A DNA stretch of 14,287 nt from NCBI GenBank assembly GCA_002493515.1, contig DKYZ01000003.1:1-14287 (forward strand), given 5' to 3'. Origin of the DNA: Porphyromonadaceae bacterium UBA7087 (GTDB lineage: Bacteria; Bacteroidota; Bacteroidia; Bacteroidales; Muribaculaceae). The translations under genes and the position numbers were made by a program. The notes beneath the pieces are model-generated. The model had not been told where the DNA came from and did not search any database. It saw only the letters and a list, made by a program, of their open reading frames with translations. This document shows positions 1 through 6,699 of the stretch, piece after piece (the stretch's first letter is position 1; every line of letters begins with the position of its first letter).

Positions 1-131
1 TCGATGCGGAGAATCATGTCGCCGCCGTTCTGGCGCGCGAAGATATAGTTATAGAGCGCCGTGCGGACTCCTCCGATGTGGAGAGGCCCCGTGGGCGACG
101 GCGCGAATCTTACCCTTACTTTTCTTTTCAT
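1..131 (-). CDS. gltX: Glutamyl-tRNA synthetase, N-terminal fragment (cut by window edge)
   Basis: The first 43 codons of a class I aminoacyl-tRNA synthetase, read leftward from an ATG at 131. The translation begins MKRKVRVRFAPSPTGPLHIG and continues GVRTALYNYIFARQNGGD. The RFAPSPTGPLHIGG block is the ATP-binding HIGH signature (here LHIG) of glutamyl/glutaminyl-tRNA synthetases. The enzyme charges tRNA(Glu) with glutamate in the cytoplasm. GltX is chosen over GlnS because a near-terminal RFAPSPTG is usual for bacterial GluRS; the diagnostic anticodon-binding part is outside the window. It lies 42 bases downstream of the DUF3256 gene on the same strand, with no terminator visible between them, so it is probably the third gene of the helicase operon. 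A discriminating or non-discriminating role cannot be judged from this fragment. Confidence 0.93.
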   Translation of the reverse strand, partial: MKRKVRVRFAPSPTGPLHIGGVRTALYNYIFARQNGGDMILRI

Positions 132-173
132 GATGCGTATAGTTCGATTCTTAATTCTTTGTTATCTGATGAT

Positions 174-830
174 TTATTCGAATTTCCTGCCGTTCCATTC
201 AAGCCTGATGTCGGGCTTGAGGAAAAGTTTCAGTATATTATAGTCGTCCTGGTTGATATATTCCCCCACAGTGAGGACTGCCTTCAGCGACGTCTCGCCG
301 GGAAAGGCCGTGAACTCCACAGTCGGGAAAGGCACCATCGAGTCGATCTCCTTCTGTGTGGTCTCGCTTCCCTTGGGAATCGAGAAGAAATCCTTCAGAC
401 GGGGATATTTCAGGTGTCTGTCGCGCGGAAGTTCCGTCAGCGAGGCGTCGTAAAAGCGAATGTCGCTGTCAGCTGCCTGTCCCTCTCCTCCGGCCGTATA
501 TATTGCCATCACGATCTCACCCCCCTTTTTGAGCGGGAGCAGCTTCAGCTGCAGGGTGCTTGCGGGAGTGATGCGGAGCCGGAGGTAGTCTGTGGCCACG
601 GTGTCGAGACTCGACAGTCCCTCCAGGGCATTCTTGACACGGTAGATGCTGTCGGCCTCGTAATAGTCGAGCATGTCGAGGCGCATCGACCTGGTGAGAA
701 GGTCGAGTGCGGGCGACGGAAAGTCAATGAAGGCGCGCCGCAGGGATATGGTGTCGGCCTTCTCTGCGGAGAATCCTATTGCGGAGACCGCCAGCATCGC
801 CAGCGACGCCAATAATTTCGGGAGGTTCAT
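174..830 (-). CDS. DUF3256 family secreted protein
   Basis: A 218-residue protein whose N terminus (MNLPKLLASLAMLAVSAIGF, then SAEKADT) is a clear Sec signal peptide without a lipobox, so it is probably periplasmic. The core (RAFIDFPSPALDLL near 32-45, SMRLDMLDYYEA near 48-59, ATDYLRLRITPASTLQLKLLP near 79-99) resembles the DUF3256 family of Bacteroidales, which has about this length and no known function. The start codon overlaps the helicase stop (ATGA, 827-830), so the two are probably translationally coupled. I see no catalytic motif. The C-terminal part (IRLEWNGRKF) suggests a beta-rich end. Family assignment is from memory of the conserved DYLRLRLT-type block and was not searched. Confidence 0.8.
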   Translation of the reverse strand: MNLPKLLASLAMLAVSAIGFSAEKADTISLRRAFIDFPSPALDLLTRSMRLDMLDYYEADSIYRVKNALEGLSSLDTVATDYLRLRITPASTLQLKLLPLKKGGEIVMAIYTAGGEGQAADSDIRFYDASLTELPRDRHLKYPRLKDFFSIPKGSETTQKEIDSMVPFPTVEFTAFPGETSLKAVLTVGEYINQDDYNILKLFLKPDIRLEWNGRKFE

Positions 831-2764
831 TTCTTCTTTTTCTTGCCTTTGATGAAGATGTCGTAGTTACCGTTGTAGACCGGGAGCTCCGCGGCATCCT
901 TTTTTGCTTTTTTCTCTTTCTTTGCCTTCTTCTCCTTCTTCAGAAGCTTCTTGTCTTCCTTTATCATCCTGGCCTCTCGGCGTTTCTCCTCCTTGCGGCG
1001 TTTCTTGTCGTCACGGTCGCGCGCCTCGAGCTCATAGTCGCGGTCGGAGGCGATTTCCGGGCGCAGGCGTGTGCCGAAGAAGTCGGCCCCCTTGAGCGCG
1101 TCGATCACCTTGCGGGCATCCTGCTCCCTGACGTCGAAGAGAGTGTAGCCGGGCATGAGGTCGATGCGTCCGATGCCGGGCTTGCGGCCCATCACGTTGC
1201 GGTTGATCATCTCCATGAGGTTGCCTGGGAAGAAACCCTGCGCCTTGCCGACATTGACCATCAGGCGGGCGTAGCCCGGCTCGGCCTCGCGGCGGTCCTT
1301 GTCTTTCTTTGATTCGGAGCGGTCGCGTTTTCCGGATCTGTCGCCGCGTTCCCCACGGTCGGACGTGGAGGCGTTGAGGTCGATGTCCGGCATGTTCTGG
1401 TAATATTGGAGAAGACGGTTGAACTCCAGGGAGAGCACACGTTTGAGAAGATCCTCCTCCGAGAGCCATTCCAGCTTCTTGCGCACGCCAGGGAGGAAAC
1501 GCTCAATCTGCTGCTCGTCTACCTCCACTCTCTCCAGGCGGTCGGCAAGATAGTATATCTGCTTCTCGATGATATGGTCGGGGGTAGGCACCTGGCGGTA
1601 TTCGAACGTCTTTCCGATTTTCTTCTCTATCTCCTTCAGCCGGCTCTTCTCGCGGGAGTGGATGATGGCTATGGAGACTCCGGTCTTTCCGGCACGTCCG
1701 GTTCGGCCCGAACGGTGGGTATAGACGGCTGTGTCGTCGGGCAGACCGTAGTTGATGACGTGGGTGAGGTCGTCAACGTCGAGGCCGCGTGCCGCCACGT
1801 CGGTGGCCACGAGCAGCTGGGTCACATGGTCGCGGAATTTCTTCATCGCCAGGTCGCGCTGCGCCTGCGATAGGTCGCCGTGCAGGCAGTCGGCGTTGTA
1901 GCCGTCCTCTATCAGCTTGTCGGCAATCTCCTGCGTCTCCTTGCGGGTGCGGCAGAAGACGATTCCGTATATGTCAGGGTTGTTGTCGGCCACGCGTTTG
2001 AGAGCCAGGTATTTGTCGTGGGCCTTCACCATATAGTAGATATGGCGCACGTTCTTGGCCCCTTCGTTTTTGTTTCCCGCCACAAACTCCACCGGGTTGT
2101 GCATGAATTTCCTGGAAATCGCCGCGATCTCCTTAGGCATCGTGGCGGAGAACATCAGCATCTTGCGGTCTTCAGGCACGTGGGAGAGTATCTCTTCGAT
2201 ATCCTCCAGGAAGCCCATGTTGAGCATCTCGTCGGCCTCGTCGAGGATAACGGTGTGTACGTCGTCAAGCTTCACCTCGCCACGCTTTATGAGGTCGATG
2301 AGGCGTCCCGGAGTGGCTACAATCACCTGCACCCCTTTGCGGAGAGTGCGAATCTGGCTCTCGATGCTGGAGCCTCCGTATACAGGGAGTATGCGCAGAT
2401 TGTCGATATACTTTGAGAAGTCGGCGAGGTCGCCGGCAATCTGGAGGCACAGCTCTCGTGTGGGGGCTATCACCAGGGCCTGGGGCACGTCGCGCGAGGC
2501 ATCGATGCGCTGGAGCACGGGCAGTCCGAATGCCGCCGTCTTGCCTGTGCCGGTCTGGGCGAGCCCCACCACGTCACCCTCCTTGTCAAGAAGATGGGGA
2601 ATCACCATCTCCTGGATAGGCATGGGGTTCTCGAAGCCCATCTCCGTTATGGCACGCAGAAGGTCAGGTTGGACGCCGAGGTCGGCGAAACTGCGCATGT
2701 GATTGGTCCGCGTTTCAGTCTGCGGCGTCTCAGCGCCCTCTTTTATTTCGTTATAGTCTTCCAT
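827..2764 (-). CDS. DEAD-box ATP-dependent RNA helicase with DbpA-like RNA-binding domain
   Basis: A 645-residue cytoplasmic RNA helicase of the DeaD/CsdA/DbpA type, which unwinds short RNA duplexes in ribosome assembly and RNA decay. Every core motif is present: Q motif (F26 to Q51), Walker A AQTGTGKT (69-76), PTREL (101-105), TPGR (151-154), DEAD (175-178), SAT (206-208), VATDVAARGLDV (319-330) and HRSGRTGRAG (350-359). A charged linker at about 467-495 leads to a DbpA-like RRM domain at about 497-571 (YARLMVNVGKAQGF onward). The end is a Lys/Arg-rich tail (588-645) finishing KGKKKKK, probably a nonspecific RNA-binding extension. A later in-frame ATG at residue 23 would also keep the Q motif, so the start is not certain. 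It heads an operon with DUF3256 and gltX. A long leader with a consensus -7 box suggests regulation through the 5' UTR. Confidence 0.95.
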   Translation of the reverse strand: MEDYNEIKEGAETPQTETRTNHMRSFADLGVQPDLLRAITEMGFENPMPIQEMVIPHLLDKEGDVVGLAQTGTGKTAAFGLPVLQRIDASRDVPQALVIAPTRELCLQIAGDLADFSKYIDNLRILPVYGGSSIESQIRTLRKGVQVIVATPGRLIDLIKRGEVKLDDVHTVILDEADEMLNMGFLEDIEEILSHVPEDRKMLMFSATMPKEIAAISRKFMHNPVEFVAGNKNEGAKNVRHIYYMVKAHDKYLALKRVADNNPDIYGIVFCRTRKETQEIADKLIEDGYNADCLHGDLSQAQRDLAMKKFRDHVTQLLVATDVAARGLDVDDLTHVINYGLPDDTAVYTHRSGRTGRAGKTGVSIAIIHSREKSRLKEIEKKIGKTFEYRQVPTPDHIIEKQIYYLADRLERVEVDEQQIERFLPGVRKKLEWLSEEDLLKRVLSLEFNRLLQYYQNMPDIDLNASTSDRGERGDRSGKRDRSESKKDKDRREAEPGYARLMVNVGKAQGFFPGNLMEMINRNVMGRKPGIGRIDLMPGYTLFDVREQDARKVIDALKGADFFGTRLRPEIASDRDYELEARDRDDKKRRKEEKRREARMIKEDKKLLKKEKKAKKEKKAKKDAAELPVYNGNYDIFIKGKKKKK

Positions 2765-2921
2765 TTTCGGATTTTTGTGTTTGAATGTTGTGAAACAGGA
2801 GCGAGACAGAGCCGCCCACTGATTAAAACGCTCAAATCACTCGATATTCCTACAAAAAATGATATATCATGGGAAAAAGGGATGAAACCGGCTCTATTTC
2901 CCAAATAATTTCGCAAAATTA
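2765..2921 (-). promoter_or_regulatory. Candidate promoter and long structured leader of the helicase operon
   Basis: Reading leftward, TAATTTTG at 2921-2914 fits the Bacteroidetes -7 consensus TAnnTTTG exactly, but no TTTG lies 19-22 bases upstream, so the -33 half is poor. A start near 2909 would give a leader of about 145 bases. In that leader the 7-mer at 2895-2889 (AGAGCCG) pairs perfectly with 2814-2808 (CGGCTCT), enclosing the perfect 12-base palindrome ATGATATATCAT at 2859-2870. DEAD-box helicase genes of other bacteria often have long regulated leaders (cold response or autoregulation). That such control operates here is inference. Confidence 0.4.
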
Positions 2922-2929
2922 CGAAAAAA

Positions 2930-2961
2930 TTTGCGTATTACGGATATAATCACTAATTTCG
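2930..2961 (+). promoter_or_regulatory. Bacteroidetes-type promoter P1 (for the candidate small RNA)
   Basis: TTTG at 2930-2933, a 20-base spacer, then TAATTTCG at 2954-2961, against the consensus TTTG-N19-21-TAnnTTTG (7 of 8 defined or free positions in the -7 box). A transcript would begin near 2966. No open reading frame starts just downstream; hairpins and a terminator follow instead. Confidence 0.6.
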
Positions 2962-2965
2962 TGAA

Positions 2966-3104
2966 ATAAAGGGAGGGGGAAAGGATTCCCCGGCCCGGAG
3001 GAACAGCCGTTTCCAAGGCGTTCCCACAGAAGACGAAATCCTCTAACCTGAATTAATAAATCACAAAGAGTGAAGAGTCCTGCCTGGAAGGTCGGACTCT
3101 TTTG
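2966..3104 (+). ncRNA. Candidate independently transcribed small RNA, about 139 nt
   Basis: No gene lies in this stretch, yet it is framed by promoter P1 and by a Rho-independent terminator (3073-3103). Two further hairpins are visible. Hairpin 1 has GGGGAA (2976-2981) pairing with TTCCCC (2986-2991) over the tetraloop AGGA. Hairpin 2 has GGAAC (3000-3004) pairing with GTTCC (3020-3024) and GCC (3006-3008) with GGC (3017-3019). The hairpin-2 loop side TTCCAAGGC (3011-3019) is also complementary to the terminator loop GCCTGGAA (3082-3089) over eight pairs with one bulged A, so a loop-loop contact is possible. Promoter P2 restarts transcription downstream for the dipeptidase. The alternative is an attenuated leader of that gene. 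I do not recognise the family. Confidence 0.42.
3073..3103 (+). terminator. Intrinsic terminator ending the candidate small RNA
   Basis: AAGAGTCC (3073-3080) pairs with GGACTCTT (3094-3101) in a perfect 8-bp stem, and GCC/GGT can extend it inside. The 3' side runs into TTTT (3100-3103). No coding gene precedes it on this strand, which is why it supports a small RNA or an attenuator. Confidence 0.6.
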
Positions 3105-3136
3105 TCGGTTTAAAGGGGAGAGAAATGACGGTCGTT

Positions 3137-3168
3137 TTTGTTTTATCGGGAAATTTAGACTAATTTCG
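3137..3168 (+). promoter_or_regulatory. Bacteroidetes-type promoter P2 (for the C69 dipeptidase)
   Basis: TTTG at 3137-3140, a 20-base spacer, then TAATTTCG at 3161-3168. The layout is the same as P1 and the box lies in the same 12-mer ACTAATTTCGTG (3159-3170; first copy 2952-2963). A start near 3173 gives a 28-base leader to the ATG at 3201. It rules out the in-frame GTG at 3168, which lies within the promoter. Confidence 0.72.
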
Positions 3169-3200
3169 TGGAAAATTATCATAAAGAACCAACCAGACAT

Positions 3201-4853
3201 ATGGAAAGACTGAAATACCTGGCCCTTGCCGGCGCGCTCGCCGCTCTGGGCACCGGCGCGGCTGATGCCTGCACCAACCTTATCGCGGGAAAGAAGGCCA
3301 CCACCGACGGCTCGGTGATGGTGACTTATGCCGCCGATTCCCACAACCTCTACGGAATGCTCACCCATACGCCAGCCGCCGACCATGCGCCGGGGACGAT
3401 GCGCAAGGTGGTGGAATGGGATACGGGCAAGCCTCTGGGAGAGATTCCGCAGCCCGCGCATACGTATAACGTGGTGGGTAACATCAACGAGCATCAGGTG
3501 GCGATAGGGGAGTCGACCTGGGGTGGCCATGAGGAGCTTGTGGATACCACCGGCAATTCCGTGATTGACTACGGCTCGCTGATTCAGATAGCCCTCGAGC
3601 GCTCGAAGACAGCGAGGGAAGCGATAGAGGTGATGACCGACCTTGTTGACAAATATGGTTATGCAAGCAGCGGCGAGTCGTTCTCGATTGCCGACAAAAA
3701 CGAGGTGTGGGTGCTTGAGCTCATTGGAAAGGGAGCCGAGAAGGGTGCCGTGTGGGTGGCTGTGCGCATACCCGACGACGCTATTTCCGGCCATGCCAAC
3801 GAGCCGCGTATACGCAAGGTGGATTTCAAGGATAAGAAAAACGTGCTTCATTCGAAAGACGTGATATCTTTCGCCCGCAAGCGTGGGTATTTCAACGGCA
3901 AGGATGAGGATTTCTCTTTCGCCGACGCGTATGCCGAGCATGACCCGGCGACCCGCCGAGGCTGCGACGGACGCGTATGGAGCTATTTCCGCCGCTTCGA
4001 TCCGAAGGCCGACGCATATTACGCATGGTGTAACGCCGACACCGACGAGCCGATGCCGCTCTACATCGTGCCGGAGCGCAAGGTGAGTGTGGCCGAGATG
4101 CAGGAGTCGATGCGCGACCATTTCGAGGGCACGCCGTTCGAGATGACTTCCGACGTGGGCAGCGGCCCCAATCATGTGCCTTACCGCTGGCGTCCTATGG
4201 AGTATGAGGTGGATGGAAAGAAATATCTGATGGAGCGTGCGATCGCCACCCAGCAGACCGGCTGGAGTTTCGTTAGCCAGAGCCGCGACTGGCTGCCCGA
4301 TGCAGTGGGCGGCGTCCTGTGGTTCGGCACCGACGACACCAACACATCAGTCTACATGCCTTTCTATTGCTCCATGACGGAGGTGCCGGCGCAGCTTGAC
4401 CACGGCGATATCAACACCTTCTCGTTTGACTCGAATTTCTGGATGACCAACTGGGTCGCAAATCAGGCCTACAACCGCTACGACCTTATGATTCCTGACA
4501 TCAGGAAGGTGCAGAAGGGTCTTGAGGATAAGTATCAGTCGAGCCGTGCGTCCAGGGAGGCCGAGCTTACAAAGCTGGCCGAGGCTGGCGATATGGCCGC
4601 ACTTCAGAAGGAGGTGAACGCAGAGGGTGCTGCGATAGCTAAGGAGGCTACCGATGCCTACCGCGACCTGGGACAGTATCTCTTTGTGAAGTTTATGGAC
4701 GGCAACATGAAGAAGACGGACGAGAACGGCAATTTCATAAAGAGCGAGTACGGGCTGCCGGTATATCCGACGTTCCCCGGCTACGACAAGAAATATTATG
4801 AAAACATCGTCCGCGAGAGCGGCGACCATTTCCTCGTCAAGGAGAAGAAATAA
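3201..4853 (+). CDS. C69 family dipeptidase (PepD-like), secreted
   Basis: A 550-residue peptidase of family C69 (N-terminal-nucleophile superfamily), which hydrolyses short peptides. The signal-like segment MERLKYLALAGALAALGTG is followed by AADA and then Cys24 in CTNLIAGKKATTDGSVMV. In this family the Cys exposed by processing is the nucleophile, so Cys24 is the probable catalytic residue. It is not preceded by a normal lipobox. Family blocks follow: SFSIADKNEVWVLELIGKG, AVWVAVRIPDDAISGHANEPRI, and later WFGTDDTNTSVYMPFY. The length is usual for Bacteroidales members. A GTG 33 bases upstream is open in frame but sits in promoter P2, so the ATG at 3201 is preferred. The gene converges with gpmA across a shared terminator. 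The cellular substrate is unknown. Confidence 0.9.
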   Translation: MERLKYLALAGALAALGTGAADACTNLIAGKKATTDGSVMVTYAADSHNLYGMLTHTPAADHAPGTMRKVVEWDTGKPLGEIPQPAHTYNVVGNINEHQVAIGESTWGGHEELVDTTGNSVIDYGSLIQIALERSKTAREAIEVMTDLVDKYGYASSGESFSIADKNEVWVLELIGKGAEKGAVWVAVRIPDDAISGHANEPRIRKVDFKDKKNVLHSKDVISFARKRGYFNGKDEDFSFADAYAEHDPATRRGCDGRVWSYFRRFDPKADAYYAWCNADTDEPMPLYIVPERKVSVAEMQESMRDHFEGTPFEMTSDVGSGPNHVPYRWRPMEYEVDGKKYLMERAIATQQTGWSFVSQSRDWLPDAVGGVLWFGTDDTNTSVYMPFYCSMTEVPAQLDHGDINTFSFDSNFWMTNWVANQAYNRYDLMIPDIRKVQKGLEDKYQSSRASREAELTKLAEAGDMAALQKEVNAEGAAIAKEATDAYRDLGQYLFVKFMDGNMKKTDENGNFIKSEYGLPVYPTFPGYDKKYYENIVRESGDHFLVKEKK

Positions 4854-4866
4854 CAAAAGAACTGAC

Positions 4867-4913
4867 AAAAGCAGAATGGCTCAGCATGAACAGGTTGAGC
4901 CATTTTGCTTTTT
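4867..4913. terminator. Bidirectional terminator between dipeptidase and gpmA
   Basis: A 17-bp stem (AAAAGCAGAATGGCTCA at 4867-4883 with its near-perfect complement at 4896-4912, one G-T wobble) with a 12-base loop and T5 on the + side (4909-4913). On the - strand the flanking A4 becomes a T tract, so it can serve both converging genes. Confidence 0.9.
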
Positions 4914-4927
4914 ATTACCATATTGCT

Positions 4928-5614
4928 TCAGAGGTAGCGGCTGGCGGTCACGGTGAGGCGCGGGTCGAGGTCGAAGACCCATGGAGCGCCGGTGGGAATC
5001 TCCACCGACATGATTTTGTCGGGGGTGATGTGGAGCAGCATCATGGCCAGGGCGCGGAGCGAGTTGCCATGGGCCGCTACAAGCACGGTGTCGTAAAGCC
5101 TTATCGCCGGAGCGATGAACTCCTCCCAGCATGGACGCACGCGCCCTATCGTGGTCTTCAATGATTCAGTCAGCGGCAGCTCATCATCGGAAAGTGAGGC
5201 ATAACGCGGGTCATGCCCTGGAAAACGTGGGTCGTCGGCCGTGAGGGCCGGAGGCTCTACATCGTAGCTGCGGCGCCAGATGTGAACCTGCCGGTCGCCA
5301 TATTTCTTTGCAGTGTCAGCTTTGTTGAGACCCTGCAGCGCCCCGTAGTGGCGCTCGTTGAGATGCCAGTCTTTCGTCACCGGCACCCATTCGCGGTCCA
5401 TGGCCTCGGCTGCTATCTGAAGGGTATGTATCGCCCGCTTCAGATATGACGTGAAATAATAGCGCGGCTCAAGGCCGGACTCCTTTATCTTCAGGCCGGC
5501 GGCGCGGGCCTCCTCGCGTCCTTTGTCGGTGAGGTCAACGTCAGTCCATCCCGTGAAACGGTTCTCCAGATTCCATTCGCTCTGTCCGTGGCGAAGCAGG
5601 ATAATTTTTCCCAT
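4928..5614 (-). CDS. gpmA: 2,3-bisphosphoglycerate-dependent phosphoglycerate mutase
   Basis: A 228-residue cytoplasmic glycolytic enzyme interconverting 3-phosphoglycerate and 2-phosphoglycerate through a phosphohistidine. The signature LLRHGQSEWN (6-15) carries Arg8 and the phosphorylated His9. Arg60, Glu87 in NERHYGALQG and the second His182 in AAHGNSLRA complete the active site, all two positions earlier than in the E. coli enzyme. It ends TVTASRYL, about 20 residues short of the 250-residue E. coli form, which lacks only the mobile C-terminal tail; such short members are known. The ATG at 5614 is the only start before LLRHG. It converges with the dipeptidase and diverges from the dehydrogenase. 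I found no convincing promoter in its 98-base upstream gap. Confidence 0.95.
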   Translation of the reverse strand: MGKIILLRHGQSEWNLENRFTGWTDVDLTDKGREEARAAGLKIKESGLEPRYYFTSYLKRAIHTLQIAAEAMDREWVPVTKDWHLNERHYGALQGLNKADTAKKYGDRQVHIWRRSYDVEPPALTADDPRFPGHDPRYASLSDDELPLTESLKTTIGRVRPCWEEFIAPAIRLYDTVLVAAHGNSLRALAMMLLHITPDKIMSVEIPTGAPWVFDLDPRLTVTASRYL

Positions 5615-5647
5615 GGTTCATTTTCTTTTCACTTAGAACAACCAAGC

Positions 5648-5679
5648 CTTGCGTATCGTTGTGAAAATGCCTAACTTTG
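5648..5679 (+). promoter_or_regulatory. Promoter of the D-2-hydroxyacid dehydrogenase gene
   Basis: CTTG at 5648-5651, a 20-base spacer, then TAACTTTG at 5672-5679, a perfect TAnnTTTG box. Transcription would start near 5684, leaving about 28 bases to the ATG at 5713. The in-frame TTG at 5677 falls inside the -7 box and cannot be the start codon of this transcript. Confidence 0.72.
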
Positions 5680-5712
5680 GGCATCTGTAACAAATCAAAG
5701 GAATATAAAGCC

Positions 5713-6660
5713 ATGAACATAGTAGTACTTGACGGGTATACCCTGAATCCCGGCGACATAAGCTGGGAACCGCTCGAGAAACTCGGAAAACTGACTGTAT
5801 ACGACCGCACGGCTCCCGGCCAGGTGGTGGAACGCTCGCTTGACGTAGACATCCTGCTCACTAACAAGACTGTGATCGGAGAGGAGGAGATACGTCTGCT
5901 CCCAAGACTGAAATATATCGGAGTGCTCGCCACAGGCTACAATGTGGTCGATGTGGCTGCGGCGAAGGAGGCGGGAATAACGGTGACCAACATACCGGCC
6001 TACAGCACCGACTCCGTGGCCCAGCAGATTTTCGCCCTCATCCTCACCATCACCAATCATGCGGAGTATTATTCCGAGCAGAACCGTCTCGGACGCTGGT
6101 CGCGTTGCGAGGATTTCTCCTATACCGATTTCCCTATAATGGAGCTTGCTGGCAAGACAATGGGAATCGTGGGCTACGGCCATATCGGCAAGGCCACCGC
6201 ACGCATCGCCTCGGCCTTCGGCATGAAGGTGAGGGTGTTCTCGTCCAAACCCCAGACAGAGCTTCCGGAAGTAGTGAAGACGGAGCTTGACGACCTGTTC
6301 CGTCTCAGCGACGTGCTCTGCCTCTGCTGTCCTCTGGCTCCGGATACGAAGCATATGGTCAACCAGCGGACGCTGTCCCTCATGAAGCCGACGGCGATAC
6401 TTATCAACACAGGTCGCGGTCCGCTTGTAGACGAACAGGCGTTGGCGACGGCCCTGAACGAAGGAAAGCTCCATGCCGCCGGAGTCGATGTGTTGAGCAG
6501 CGAGCCGCCGGCCGAGGACAATCCGTTGCTGCATTGCCGCAACTGCTACGTTACGCCCCATGTGGCCTGGGAATCTTACGAGGCCCGTCAGCGCCTCATG
6601 TCGATTGCCGCTTCCAACGTTTCGGCATTCCTTTCGGGCAATCCGGTGAATATCGTCTGA
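5713..6660 (+). CDS. D-2-hydroxyacid dehydrogenase, glycerate/hydroxypyruvate reductase-like
   Basis: A 315-residue NAD(P)-dependent dehydrogenase that interconverts a 2-oxoacid and a D-2-hydroxyacid; members this close to HprA often act on hydroxypyruvate or glycerate. The Rossmann motif GYGHIG is at 154-159. The catalytic set is Arg235 in NTGRGPLVDEQAL, Glu264 in SSEPP and His283 in TPHVAW. The second Rossmann strand ends VRVFSSKP, with Ser where NAD-specific members usually carry Asp, so NADP use is possible. The start is the ATG at 5713, set by the promoter. It stands alone and converges on the DUF2442 gene; its stop codon is the first three bases of a 42-bp palindrome. Exact substrate is not readable from sequence, so no symbol is given. 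Confidence 0.9.
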   Translation: MNIVVLDGYTLNPGDISWEPLEKLGKLTVYDRTAPGQVVERSLDVDILLTNKTVIGEEEIRLLPRLKYIGVLATGYNVVDVAAAKEAGITVTNIPAYSTDSVAQQIFALILTITNHAEYYSEQNRLGRWSRCEDFSYTDFPIMELAGKTMGIVGYGHIGKATARIASAFGMKVRVFSSKPQTELPEVVKTELDDLFRLSDVLCLCCPLAPDTKHMVNQRTLSLMKPTAILINTGRGPLVDEQALATALNEGKLHAAGVDVLSSEPPAEDNPLLHCRNCYVTPHVAWESYEARQRLMSIAASNVSAFLSGNPVNIV

Positions 6661-6699
6661 CAGAAAGGGATGGCTCCGAGGAGCCATCCCTTTCTGTCA
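6658..6699. terminator. Perfect 42-bp palindrome between two converging genes, probable bidirectional terminator
   Basis: Two 20-base arms (beginning TGACAGAAAGGG and ending CCCTTTCTGTCA) are perfect complements around the central GA. The first three bases are the TGA stop of the dehydrogenase, and the last three, read leftward, are the TGA stop of the DUF2442 gene. There is no long T tract after the stem on either side, although the 3' arm is itself T-rich. A smaller palindrome, GCAGTACACTGC (6700-6711), lies directly beside it. Confidence 0.75.

Noticed and set aside
2906..2913. A third TAATTTCG on the plus strand as a further promoter
   Set aside because: The bases 20 upstream read ATGA, not TTTG, and it lies beside the better-supported minus-strand box; it is probably coincidental.
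3125..3163. Twelve-codon frame beginning ATG ACG GTC before promoter P2
   Set aside because: It ends inside the -7 box of P2, lies after the terminator of the candidate small RNA, and has no ribosome-binding or conservation support.
2919..4175. 418-codon open frame on the minus strand opposite the dipeptidase
   Set aside because: It lies antisense to a recognised peptidase, its translation shows no domain or signal, and it ends in the promoter-rich gap. Long antisense frames are expected in G+C-rich genes.
5615..5712. A leftward promoter for gpmA
   Set aside because: No box close to TAnnTTTG with a -33 partner could be found in the 98 bases upstream; the best trial (TAGGCATT) matches too poorly to report as a feature.
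5695..6687. 330-codon open frame on the minus strand opposite the dehydrogenase
   Set aside because: Antisense to a gene with all catalytic residues; rich in Arg and His as typical of shadow frames; crosses the 42-bp palindrome.
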